The notes under the pieces: model-generated
The model's input: only the letters and a program-made list of their open reading frames with translations
Told to the model about the DNA's origin: nothing
Database searches by the model: none
Translations under genes and position numbers: made by a program
Part shown: one piece after another, positions 1 through 8,729 of the stretch
How the letters are laid out: each line of letters begins with the position of its first letter
How positions within the stretch are numbered: the stretch's first letter is position 1
Origin: Gracilaria vermiculophylla
Lineage: Eukaryota > Rhodophyta > Florideophyceae > Gracilariales > Gracilariaceae
Direction: 5' to 3'
Length of the DNA: 29,187 nucleotides
Assembly (NCBI GenBank): GCA_019155205.2
Contig: JAHNZQ020003146.1
Span: 1,018,562-1,047,748, forward strand

Positions 1-993
1 AAGGGCTGTGGGGGTTGGTGTGTTTCGTGTTGACGTGCGACCACGTCGAAAATAGAGGAACATTTTGGTGGTGATTGTGTTTGAAAGAAAGCATAACAGG
101 GACGACTACTTTATCATGGTAGCGAACGCTACCCTTGTACACTGGCTGTCTTCGTTTATCGTCACTGCTCCAAGTCTTTGTTCTGGGACCGCTGACGGCT
201 GAATGTCATCATGGGTCATTGGCCTGGATGGCACGGATGGGGTGGTCGATTATGGTCTCCTGTGAACTGCCGTTACCGCTTGGAGCAATGAGCTGTCGCT
301 GTGTTTGGAGGCAACCAACGGCCATATGGGCGTATCAGTCAGTAGCGACGTTTTCAGGGGTTCCGTATTGGCTACAGCTAATACCGCCCTCACCGTTGTA
401 TCAATGCAGCGTAGCATGATACTGTGCTCGCCCTTGATGCGTGCGTACTACAGACTCAGAAGGTATAGCTGAGGCAGGTAGCGCGACGTTTGCAACAAGA
501 CGGTCGGTCTTGCACAGCTGCACGGATGTACAGTTGTAACAAGGGTGCTACGTAGCACGCTAACCCTGACAGATGACTGTGAGTCGCCGAGATCCAATGA
601 GAGTTTCCCCATCCATACCACATCGTCATCGCTCGAAGGCTGCGGAGAAATTGCGCCAAACCAGTGGCTCGTGCGAGAAAGACGCGCGACGAAAAGTTGA
701 GAAATCATCCAGGTAAATATCAAGCGCCTCCAGAACGTGTGCTACCTCTCATACATTATTCAACGCGTCAAAGAGCCGGCGCCTGCGTTTTCCTTGTAAG
801 CGTTGTGCACAGCACGCTCAGAAAAACCGTCGTTTATAAAACGATCGGGCCACTCAGCAACGCACTGCATAGACTTCAAAACCTCCAAAACGTTTGTCAC
901 CAAGTCGGTTCTGGAACAGCGAGTCTGCTGAAGCCGTCCTAACATTGTAAATCGGTTTGAAGGGGAAATTTGTGTCGACTTCATCCGGTTGGA
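1..993. other. Region without a recognisable gene
   Basis: Only short overlapping open frames occur here, on both strands, and none resembles a family I know. Several begin at non-ATG codons. The last part must hold the promoter of the small plus-strand ORF that starts at 994. The left part may hold UTR of a gene outside the window. I see no tRNA-like or repeat structure. Confidence 0.5.
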
Positions 994-1233
994 ATGAATA
1001 CGAAAGCATCAGTCATGTACGGTTGGGTGGCGTACACCGTGGCATTTGTCGCTGGTGCGGGTATTGGCATTCACAGGTACTGGTACGGGCCTGGAGGGCG
1101 AAATGAGCGGGAGGAAGAAGCCGAAAAGATACGGGCCGAGGAAGCAGCCCGCGAAGCAGAGGAAGAAGCCAAGATTCGCGAAGAGCGACGTCTCAAGCAT
1201 AGTGAGCGTAGTGCAACAAGCAACGCACAATAG
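994..1233 (+). CDS. Small single-pass membrane protein, hypothetical
   Basis: A 79-residue ORF starting at ATG 994; an in-frame ATG at 1015 is the alternative start. Residues about 9-30 form one hydrophobic, Gly/Ala-rich segment that reads as a membrane anchor. It is followed by a highly charged Glu/Arg/Ala-rich helix (about 40-70) that looks like a short coiled coil, then a polar tail. The layout of N-terminal anchor plus charged helix is common in small mitochondrial or ER subunits, but I recognise no family. It is tail-to-tail with the kinesin gene, 133 bp apart, which matches the tight convergent spacing seen elsewhere in the window. Function is unknown. It could be a chance ORF, although the hydrophobic/charged partition argues against that. 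Confidence 0.45.
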   Translation: MNTKASVMYGWVAYTVAFVAGAGIGIHRYWYGPGGRNEREEEAEKIRAEEAAREAEEEAKIREERRLKHSERSATSNAQ

Positions 1234-1366
1234 TGTTTCAATGTCGTGATTCTTTACGGTTAAAGTATTGTGAGTAAGATTCTGATACAACAAAAAATAT
1301 ACATATAGAGAAGCGCGTAGATAACTTTTTAAGGACTATTATAGCCATCCAATACCCTTCGTGCTC

Positions 1367-4300
1367 TCAAGTATTCCCAGGCTTTGGCGGAAGCTTCCCG
1401 CTTACAGCCCTGTCAATTCCAGATGCCATAGTACCCATTCTTTTCGGTGGCGCGCTCGGAGGCCGGGCATTCGAGCTCGAGCTATTCGGGGGGTGACGGG
1501 CACCTCCCTGGACAACTCTTTGAGGGGGGCGTGATGTGGTCGTCCGCGCTCGAGGAAGACGTGCATTTCTCAGCGGCTTGTTGGTTGCATTAGACTCTAG
1601 CCTGGTCGACGGTGCATCCGTTCGAGTTCCGTACCCGTATGACATCCGCTTTGCAGTGCTGGAACTCGGTGGTACTCTTGCCAGAGAATGCCTTGGGAAT
1701 TTAGGCGTATGCATTGTCTGCACTCTCGGCAAGGCCGTACTGTTCGTTCGACGGGGCCCAGCTGAAGGAGTTCCTGGGACTTTTCTCTGTGTTCCAGACG
1801 GGGGTCCATTGTTAGCTGAAGACCCCGAATGCGGCCCTTTCTCTTCAAAACGTACTTGCTTTGAACGAGCAGTGAAAGTCGATGCGCTCCGCGAGATTCG
1901 CGGCAGTGGCGGCTTTGCTTCCCCCACAAGACTTCCAGCAGGTGCGCTAACTGGGCGTTTCGTCTTCACAACTGTTTCGGCTTCATTCGTATCGAGACTT
2001 TCTTCTTCCGACAATTGCGATGAATCCAATGATTCCGCAATGCTGTGATCTTTCGCAGACATTGAATGGTTCTTGGCTTCAAGAAGAGCCTTCAAGTGTT
2101 TGATCTCTTCATCTTTCGAGAGCAAACGATCCGCTGCCGATTTCGCCTTTCTCACAGCATTTCTGACATCGTATTCTGCCTTTTGCTGTAGAGCTTTCAT
2201 TTCTTGAATTTCTTTGACGGATACGGTGCGCATTACCGAATCGTTCTTCTTGCGGTCGTCCAATGCCTTCTTTGTCCCACGGAGTTCGGATTCTAAGCTT
2301 TTAATCTTCTGCTCAAGCTCTGACGAATTATCTCCCTTTCTCTTCAGCTCTCTTTCAAGATTGCTGACCTTTGACTGCAAAGCTTTGGTCTCATTTTCCT
2401 TCGCTTGAAGAGCGGCCAGGGCCCTAGCCTCTCCAGTTCTTTCCGTGTGCCTATGAGCGCCTTTCAGCTCCACTCTTGCCACCCTTTGGGCAAATTGCAG
2501 ACTTGACAGAGATTCATTCGCATCGAGCTCGTCTGCGGAAATATTCACGAACATTAACGTCTTTGAATCTCCGCCGAGGCAATCTTGCAAGAGGTATGTC
2601 AGCTTCGAGTTTCTGTATGGGACATGACTTGAATGATTGTTCAGGGCCGTGAATACATCCCCAAGTGTCGCAAGAGACTTGTTAATATGCTGGGCTTCCT
2701 TTAGACGATCTCCAGTCGCCTGGGAGCGCGCTACTCTCTCAGAGCCAGCTAAATCCACAAGATGCAGAACCCCAGAGGACTTGAACCCATCAGAATACTT
2801 CTCGCATACCACATTCACTTTAAGAATCAAATGTGAACGGGAACTGTGCTCGTTCATGTTGGTGCAACCTTTGCTTCGGTTGGCAGCGCCGTCATGCATC
2901 ACATCCCAGACGTCTTCGACTGTATCGACATGAACCTCAGTTAACTTTGGTATGCATACCGCGGTGGCGGAAGTCGCGTTAACGTCTCGGCGGATTTCAA
3001 GCTTTGGAGCATTCGCCGCTGAACCAGGCAATATCAGATCACGCAAGGTTTCATTATATATTTCCAACATCGATACCGAGATACGTATGTCAGAATGTTC
3101 CGATCGCTCCTTGGCAATTTGAAATAATTCCATCAACGCTCGGAAGTTAACGCCTCTGTCCTCTGGGGGACCGTTCATGGTGTGGGTCTTACCCGACCCG
3201 GTTTGACCATAGGCGAATACGCACACATTGTATCCGTCCATAACACTTGCTACCACTCCCGAAGTCTCGTCATAAACTTGACTCTGGGACATCTGTGGTT
3301 GGAAAACGTAGTCAAACTCAAATGCTTTTGAACCAAGTGTTATGGAACCATTATCTCCCAAATCCGCATCTGGAAAGTCGACGGCTAACGGGGCTGTTGC
3401 GCCAGTGTCTAACTTCAGCTGCTTCAATGGCCTCACACGGCAGAACACACGAATATTACCGCGCAGTTCTTGCACTTGATTGAACAGCTTTCGCCTCAAC
3501 TTGAACTCTCGTTCCCATCTTTCTGCAATGTGAGCTCGATCAGCAATAAGTTTCTCTTGAGCCGCCGCGTGCGCCTCCTTACTATCCATTAGCAATCGCA
3601 CAACCTCTGCTTGCTGTGTCGCAAACTCTTCGGCCCTGTCATTCATGGCGCTTCGAACTTGCTTAAGTTGGTCCCGAAGAGTGTTTACAAGCTTAGTGAT
3701 TTGTTGGTGAGATTTCTTGACTTCTTCACCCTGCTTTCGTAGAGTTTGACGAGCCTGTCTTTCCCTGTCATTTTGCTTCCGCAAAGACTGAATTGTATGC
3801 AACAGCCGGTCATGTTCTGCACCCGATTCTCTTTTGCGGCAAGCACGTGGCTTCGGCTTCACATGCTCGACAGCTGCTTCGGCGCTGGTATGCTCGCTTT
3901 CCGATAGATTGTCAGAAGATACCGGACTTGTATCTTCGTGACTCTTGGAAGAAGAGATGGGTGACGGAAGAGTACCATTGGTGAGGTCACTGTTGTTTCG
4001 TTTCTTAAGGTACATAACTTCCGATTGACGGCGGCGCAAGTCAGCAGTGCTTCTGCTTAGATGCGTATCAGAGACATCCAGTTGTTGCTTCCAGTCTAAT
4101 CGTGACGTTTGATCTTGAGCGTGCTCTTTTCTGAGAGTCGACGCTGTGTAAGCAGCAGCGCGTTCATCGAGGCTGACTCGAGGGGTGAATCCTTCCCGTT
4201 TCGATGGCGGCGGCATGGCGTAGTCTTCCGATAAACGAGCACGGTGCATCGAATCAAAAATGCGGTCCTGCGTGGATGACTCCAAAGCACTGCTTAAATT

Positions 4301-5506
4301 TCGATGGACCTTGTCAACTGGCGAAGAAAGTTGACACGCACGAAACGGAGCCGAGCTACGAAAAGGACCCTGTGACACAAGCGTGGGATCAGGTACTGCG
4401 GACCGCAGTGAAAGCCGTGAAAGAGTTCTCCGAGAACTAGAACTCTTCGAAGTGGAGGATGTGTTGCCAAAATTGTTGTTGCCAAAGAGGTCTTTGATGT
4501 GAATCCGAGCCCCTTCGGCAGCGCGGGACACAAGATCAGGGGAAGTAAAGTCCAAGGTTCGCACATGATCGGGGAGAAAGACCTTGCGCTGCTCTTGTGA
4601 TGAAGTGGAATTGACGATCATGTAAGTGTACTGGATTTGGTTGTAGTCGTCGTCAATTTGTAACTCGAGACGCCACTCGCCTCGCCACGTGCCGTCGGCA
4701 GCAGCGTGCATTGTCATCCGCAAGGCTCTATTTTGGTCCCATTCGCCCAGCGCAGGAGCGTCACCAAGAAGATACACATGTGAGAAAGTTTGCGTGAACT
4801 TGAGCAACTGGAAACAGACGCGTCGGGTGCCCGATTCGTCGCGGTCGCGGTCGCGCTCCGGTGAGGAGAAGGTGGAATGAAGCGGCGACGGGGGGCACGG
4901 GCGCGAGAAAGAGAGGCGGCGTGCGGCGCGATGCGAGGCGCGAAGACCGGCGTGCACTTCGGGTTGCGGCTTCAGTTCGATGTAGTTGCCAGTGTCACGC
5001 GTTAGCCACGTAGGGCATAGAAAGGTCCACGTGCGATGGAGCGACATGTCCGTGACGAGGATGCGGTCTGGCTTCCAGGCGGCAGTGGGCTCCTCGTGTG
5101 GGTCGTGCCGGACGGATATCTTGGTGAGATTACCGACAAAGGTGCTTTCAAAGGAGAAGCGACGAATTGACCCAGTGGGAAAATTGAGGGACTCAGGCTC
5201 ATGGGGGGAGGGCTCGGAGTGAAGGAGCATATAGTCGCTTTGGGCGAGGTCGCCTACGAGCTGCACATACACATGTCTGTCAGTGCCCGCGAATTTGGAG
5301 GCGGCTGTGGCGACTATGACGCAGTAAGAAACGGGCGGCAGTTTGGTGGAGGGCGAGAGCGAGGAGCGCAAGGCTTGGGAATTATCCATGGCGAGAGACG
5401 GGCGGCGCAACTCGATGGGCGACAACAACGCAGCGGAGCGTCGCAGGCGAGCGGCGACCGAAGGAGGCTGCGCGTCAGACGCGCGGATATGGGCGGAAGC
5501 GTACAT
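1367..5506 (-). CDS. Kinesin-14 motor protein with N-terminal PLAT and CBM20-like domains
   Basis: A single-exon, 1379-residue ORF starting at ATG 5506; Met40 (base 5389) is an alternative start. Residues about 57-178 match a PLAT/LH2 beta-sandwich (YCVIVATAASKFAGTD, FVGNLTKISVRHD, W144, TFLCPTWL). Residues about 228-320 match a CBM20 starch-binding fold (VCFQL, HVYLLGDAPALGEWD, W274, W278, QYTYMIV). A Ser-rich linker follows, then a coiled coil (about 560-675), the kinesin-14 neck (QELRGNIRVFCRVRP) and the motor (about 684-1015). The motor has an intact P-loop GQTGSGKT (767-774), switch I NEHSSRSH (885-892) and switch II DLAGSE (918-923). More coiled coil (about 1030-1150) and a basic Ser/Pro-rich tail of roughly 220 residues follow. 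A neck ahead of the motor implies minus-end-directed movement (family knowledge). The PLAT and CBM20 modules suggest membrane or glucan cargo (inference). The gene is divergent from lycopene cyclase. Confidence 0.93.
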   Translation of the reverse strand: MYASAHIRASDAQPPSVAARLRRSAALLSPIELRRPSLAMDNSQALRSSLSPSTKLPPVSYCVIVATAASKFAGTDRHVYVQLVGDLAQSDYMLLHSEPSPHEPESLNFPTGSIRRFSFESTFVGNLTKISVRHDPHEEPTAAWKPDRILVTDMSLHRTWTFLCPTWLTRDTGNYIELKPQPEVHAGLRASHRAARRLSFSRPCPPSPLHSTFSSPERDRDRDESGTRRVCFQLLKFTQTFSHVYLLGDAPALGEWDQNRALRMTMHAAADGTWRGEWRLELQIDDDYNQIQYTYMIVNSTSSQEQRKVFLPDHVRTLDFTSPDLVSRAAEGARIHIKDLFGNNNFGNTSSTSKSSSSRRTLSRLSLRSAVPDPTLVSQGPFRSSAPFRACQLSSPVDKVHRNLSSALESSTQDRIFDSMHRARLSEDYAMPPPSKREGFTPRVSLDERAAAYTASTLRKEHAQDQTSRLDWKQQLDVSDTHLSRSTADLRRRQSEVMYLKKRNNSDLTNGTLPSPISSSKSHEDTSPVSSDNLSESEHTSAEAAVEHVKPKPRACRKRESGAEHDRLLHTIQSLRKQNDRERQARQTLRKQGEEVKKSHQQITKLVNTLRDQLKQVRSAMNDRAEEFATQQAEVVRLLMDSKEAHAAAQEKLIADRAHIAERWEREFKLRRKLFNQVQELRGNIRVFCRVRPLKQLKLDTGATAPLAVDFPDADLGDNGSITLGSKAFEFDYVFQPQMSQSQVYDETSGVVASVMDGYNVCVFAYGQTGSGKTHTMNGPPEDRGVNFRALMELFQIAKERSEHSDIRISVSMLEIYNETLRDLILPGSAANAPKLEIRRDVNATSATAVCIPKLTEVHVDTVEDVWDVMHDGAANRSKGCTNMNEHSSRSHLILKVNVVCEKYSDGFKSSGVLHLVDLAGSERVARSQATGDRLKEAQHINKSLATLGDVFTALNNHSSHVPYRNSKLTYLLQDCLGGDSKTLMFVNISADELDANESLSSLQFAQRVARVELKGAHRHTERTGEARALAALQAKENETKALQSKVSNLERELKRKGDNSSELEQKIKSLESELRGTKKALDDRKKNDSVMRTVSVKEIQEMKALQQKAEYDVRNAVRKAKSAADRLLSKDEEIKHLKALLEAKNHSMSAKDHSIAESLDSSQLSEEESLDTNEAETVVKTKRPVSAPAGSLVGEAKPPLPRISRSASTFTARSKQVRFEEKGPHSGSSANNGPPSGTQRKVPGTPSAGPRRTNSTALPRVQTMHTPKFPRHSLARVPPSSSTAKRMSYGYGTRTDAPSTRLESNATNKPLRNARLPRARTTTSRPPQRVVQGGARHPPNSSSSNARPPSAPPKRMGTMASGIDRAVSGKLPPKPGNT

Positions 5507-5921
5507 TGCAGATGGGGGTCTGCGCGAGGGGGGCAGGGGGAGAGCGAGTGGTCGGGGTCGATGACGGGCAGGCCCGCTCTCAGGGCTGCGGCTGCAGTGA
5601 CCGTTGTGGGTGGGGCTTTAAGGGAAGGGGGAGGGCAGACGAGCCTCGCGCGCCTGCAGTGATAATTCAACTGGCACGGCGGAGGCGAGGGGTGACTTTG
5701 GGTTCGAAAGCGCGGGGCGGCGAGCACCGCTGTTCTGAACACGTCGCCAGCTGGGGGCAACGGACGTGGCACGCGTTTACGCTACAGCGCGGCAACGCCC
5801 CTAGCGCGCACTGCGCACTGCATTGCACACGCCAAGCGCATGCCTTTCTGTGGCTGCCGGATCTCCACTGGCCAGCCGCTCCGCACAGCGTCCAGTCGAC
5901 ACTGTCGACGTCGTCGCTCCA
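5507..5921. promoter_or_regulatory. Bidirectional promoter region, kinesin / lycopene cyclase
   Basis: The 415 bp between two divergent starts must carry both 5' UTRs and core promoters. It is GC-rich with G-runs around 5520-5640 and no clear TATA box. The cyclase frame stays open upstream of ATG 5922, but the first in-frame codon at its far end is TTG (5823), so I treat that part as leader. No specific factor site is assigned. Confidence 0.5.
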
Positions 5922-7478
5922 ATGCAATCGCCGCCCGTGCACCCGCGCCGCTTCGCCATGTTGCATTCCTTCGTTCCTCTCCCGCCCGTCGTCGGTTTGA
6001 CCAACATCTTCCCGCGTCTCCGTGTTTCGAGCCGACACCACGCTTTCCCCGCGCGTCCCTGTCTGCCTGTGACGCCGTGCCGACGCACGCGCGGCCCGGT
6101 GCTGACAGCATCCCCGCAGTCAACGCCCGTGCCCGCGGTAGCGCCCTCGGCATCGACGCCGCCACCGCCGTTGTACGACGTAGTCGTCATTGGCGCCGGC
6201 CCCGCCGGCCTTTCCCTGGCAACTGCTCTCGGCGAGCGCGCGCTGCGCGTATTCTGCACTGATGCAAACCTGCACAAAACATGGCCGAATAACTATGGCA
6301 CTTGGCTCGACGATCTTGAGCCTCTCGGTTTGCAGCATTGTGTGTCTCATGTGTGGCCACGCACATCTGTGTACGTAAACCGTGACGGTAAGAAGAGAGA
6401 GCTTCCCCGCCAGTACACGCGCGTCGACCGTCAAAAGCTCAAGGAGCATCTCATTCAACGTTGCAACAAGTCTGGTAGTGTCACGCTGGCCCCTAGTGCA
6501 GTCTCCTCTGTACGACATGAGCCGCAAGGTCTCAGTTATGTTCAGGTCCAAGACAGCCCACAGCAAGCTGTACACCATGTTGCTGCACGACTTGTGGTGG
6601 ACGCAACCGGACACTCCCTAAAGTTCGTTAACGTTAAACAAGGAAAGACCCCCGGCTGTCAGGCAGCCTACGGCATTGAATGCATTGTCAGCGACAAGGG
6701 TTACCCCTATGATAGCGGTGAAATGCTCCTCATGGACTACCGCGACGATCACATGCAAACTTCAGAGGAGAAGCGCATCAGCCTCACACAGCCCACATTT
6801 CTGTACGTCATGCCTCTAGATGGCGGAAAAGGGCGCCATGTGTTCTTCGAGGAAACGTCTCTTGTGGCCTCTCCTCCCATGAACTTTGACCTCCTCAAGG
6901 AGCGATTGTACAAGCGTCTCAACTACTACGGCGTGGAGGTTGAAAAAGTGCTCGATGAAGAGTTTTGCCTTATTCCAATGGGTGGTGAGAAGCCCGATCT
7001 GGATCAACGTGTTATTGCCTTTGGAGGCGCTGCAGCGTTTGTGCACCCTGCAACTGGGTACATGATTGCCCGCGCTCTCAAACTTGCAAACCAAACAGCC
7101 GACATTATCGTGGGTGAACTGGAAAGAGGCGGAGATCCCGATATTATTTCTAATCGTATTTGGAAGAGCATTTGGAATGAAAGCCGAAACCGTCAAAGAG
7201 ACTTCTTTAACTTTGGCGGTGAGTACCTGCAGCACATTGACTTGCAAAAAACACGAGACTTCTTTGCAGCCTTCTTTGATCTCCCAACCAAGCAATGGGC
7301 GGATTTTCTGTCTTTCAGAATGATGAAACCAATGGAAAGGCTACTTTTCGGCCTCGGAGTGTTTGTGAGAACAACCAATAGTGTTCGTTTATCTTTGATG
7401 ATGGACGCCATGACCAAAGGGAGGCTGACGTTGCTTACGTCTGTGCTTCCATTGTACGAAGTCGATGACGAGAAATGA
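5922..7478 (+). CDS. Lycopene cyclase (plant-type, probably beta), plastid-targeted
   Basis: A 518-residue flavoprotein that cyclises the ends of lycopene to make alpha- or beta-carotene-type rings in the plastid. Residues 1 to about 80 are rich in Arg/Ser/Pro and low in acid residues, as expected for a plastid transit peptide. A Rossmann dinucleotide-binding motif GAGPAG lies at 91-96 and NYGTW at 124-128. The family signature FFEETSLV is at 308-315 and FVHPATGYMIAR at 373-384. Length after the leader fits the family. The segment EEFCLIPMGG and the HPATGYM context resemble LCYB more than LCYE, but the 'PPMNFDLLK' stretch next to the signature is epsilon-like, so the beta assignment is likely rather than certain. 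Start chosen: first ATG in the open frame (Met13 is an alternative). Single exon. Its stop lies 30 bp from the stop of the convergent PTAR1-like gene. Confidence 0.92.
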   Translation: MQSPPVHPRRFAMLHSFVPLPPVVGLTNIFPRLRVSSRHHAFPARPCLPVTPCRRTRGPVLTASPQSTPVPAVAPSASTPPPPLYDVVVIGAGPAGLSLATALGERALRVFCTDANLHKTWPNNYGTWLDDLEPLGLQHCVSHVWPRTSVYVNRDGKKRELPRQYTRVDRQKLKEHLIQRCNKSGSVTLAPSAVSSVRHEPQGLSYVQVQDSPQQAVHHVAARLVVDATGHSLKFVNVKQGKTPGCQAAYGIECIVSDKGYPYDSGEMLLMDYRDDHMQTSEEKRISLTQPTFLYVMPLDGGKGRHVFFEETSLVASPPMNFDLLKERLYKRLNYYGVEVEKVLDEEFCLIPMGGEKPDLDQRVIAFGGAAAFVHPATGYMIARALKLANQTADIIVGELERGGDPDIISNRIWKSIWNESRNRQRDFFNFGGEYLQHIDLQKTRDFFAAFFDLPTKQWADFLSFRMMKPMERLLFGLGVFVRTTNSVRLSLMMDAMTKGRLTLLTSVLPLYEVDDEK

Positions 7479-7508
7479 CATGTTCCCTGTTCAGTTGCTT
7501 CTTAAACT

Positions 7509-8261
7509 TCAAATATAGGTGTTGCATAGTTGCTTGTGTATCTTGATGCTTTGACAGTTTTGCCCATATCTTTCGTGCATGTCGCAAAACCAACTCCTTT
7601 CGAGCTTGTCTTCACCATACATATTTTTCGGACCATTTGCCAGTAAGGTTCTGTGATACCACCAGCCAGATGAGTCAGAGACATGTGTTCTGAGCCACTT
7701 CCGGCTGTGTTCCCGTTCGCTTTGTATCATGTCTGAATTCATCCATCTGAGAAGACGTGCACGGTGCACCCCCGCATAATAGTTATGTGGCTCTCGTGAA
7801 GAGGCAAACCAAGCCAGTTCCAGCTCGGCTTGCAATTGTTCCAGCGAAGGCGGGAAACAAAACGTGCGAAAAAGCCATGCACGATGAGACCAACTCTCTG
7901 CGCTCTTCGGGGCTCTTGTTATCATCAGGCGATTGAACTCGAGTTCTGTAAGAACAGTGTCAGGTGTTGTTTGAGCTTTCCTTGCGTTCCATGCCGTCAG
8001 ATTGTCAGGTGTGCAGAGCAACAACGACTTGGACGCATCTGTGTCCTCTTTGTTCTTCAGCAGTCTTGACGTGGAATGCGCGTACAGTTTCGGCAGTACC
8101 CATGAGCTGATGCCGACGTATCCCTGATTCTCCACAAATGCAGAGACTGGCGTTTTGCGCACACAGTCAGAAATAGGCTCGGCAACAACTCCGACTTCTT
8201 TAATCGCATGGATCTGGGTTGGATTGAGAGATTTTGCGATCAGATCTATTAAACTATCCAT
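7509..8261 (-). CDS. Protein prenyltransferase alpha-subunit repeat protein (PTAR1-like)
   Basis: A 250-residue protein with alpha-type prenyltransferase (PPTA) repeats. Repeat cores are visible as DNLTAWNARK (about 86-95), SAESWSHRAWLFR (about 120-132), PHNYYAGVHRARLLRW (about 158-173) and SDSSGWWYHRTLL (about 195-207). The spacing and the DN-AWNARK / HNYYA-H wording match PTAR1 rather than the catalytic-complex subunits FNTA or RABGGTA. PTAR1 is described as an alpha partner in prenylation of Golgi SNARE Ykt6; assigning that job here is inference. The protein is short compared with animal PTAR1. The open frame extends to a GTG at 8273, so the first ATG at 8261 is used. Convergent with lycopene cyclase (30 bp between stops) and divergent from PrimPol. 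Confidence 0.85.
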   Translation of the reverse strand: MDSLIDLIAKSLNPTQIHAIKEVGVVAEPISDCVRKTPVSAFVENQGYVGISSWVLPKLYAHSTSRLLKNKEDTDASKSLLLCTPDNLTAWNARKAQTTPDTVLTELEFNRLMITRAPKSAESWSHRAWLFRTFCFPPSLEQLQAELELAWFASSREPHNYYAGVHRARLLRWMNSDMIQSEREHSRKWLRTHVSDSSGWWYHRTLLANGPKNMYGEDKLERSWFCDMHERYGQNCQSIKIHKQLCNTYI

Positions 8262-8729
8262 GTGGTGCTTCACTGGCTCTAGCTGTGCGATGGCGGGCGG
8301 TATCGAATGATATCAGAGTTGATTTGGTTCCAAATCCTTCCGCATGACAGTGGAGGCAGGCTCAAATGTGTTGTTGTGGCTGTCGCATTCGAGATTTTCG
8401 TGAGTTGAAAGTTTCCCACGTTTAACATGAGTGAAGGCAGCTGAGCCAGAGGAGCCCAGGGTGCCAACAAACTTACAAGGGTAGCGTTCGCTAGCTGGAA
8501 GGAGGCACGATACAAGCTGTGACAGTGACGCAAGTGGATTTTGCTCCTTTGTGCTCTGTTGGCACGCTTCATGTAAGCACGGCTTTGAAAAAAAAACCCG
8601 AAAATAGATGCACAAAAAGGTTGCAGAGGAAAATACAAACGGGAGTGCGCCCGCCAAAAAGATTCGCAAGCTCTTGATCGCTGAGTCCAAACTCCATTAT
8701 GCTTGTCCGTACCGTGCTGCAAAGCTCTC
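8262..8729. promoter_or_regulatory. Bidirectional promoter region, PTAR1-like / PrimPol
   Basis: 468 bp between divergent starts. It contains a run of A's near 8587-8595 and no conserved ORF. The long frames overlapping it are shadows. An out-of-frame ATG at 8699, just upstream of the PrimPol start, could act as a short upstream ORF. Confidence 0.45.

Noticed and set aside
5823..5921. Extending lycopene cyclase upstream to 5823
   Set aside because: The first codon there is TTG, not ATG. The ATG at 5922 already leaves a full transit peptide.
8703..8729. Extending PrimPol upstream to 8703
   Set aside because: The frame begins at TTG; the first real ATG is at 8730 and the conserved domain starts well after it.
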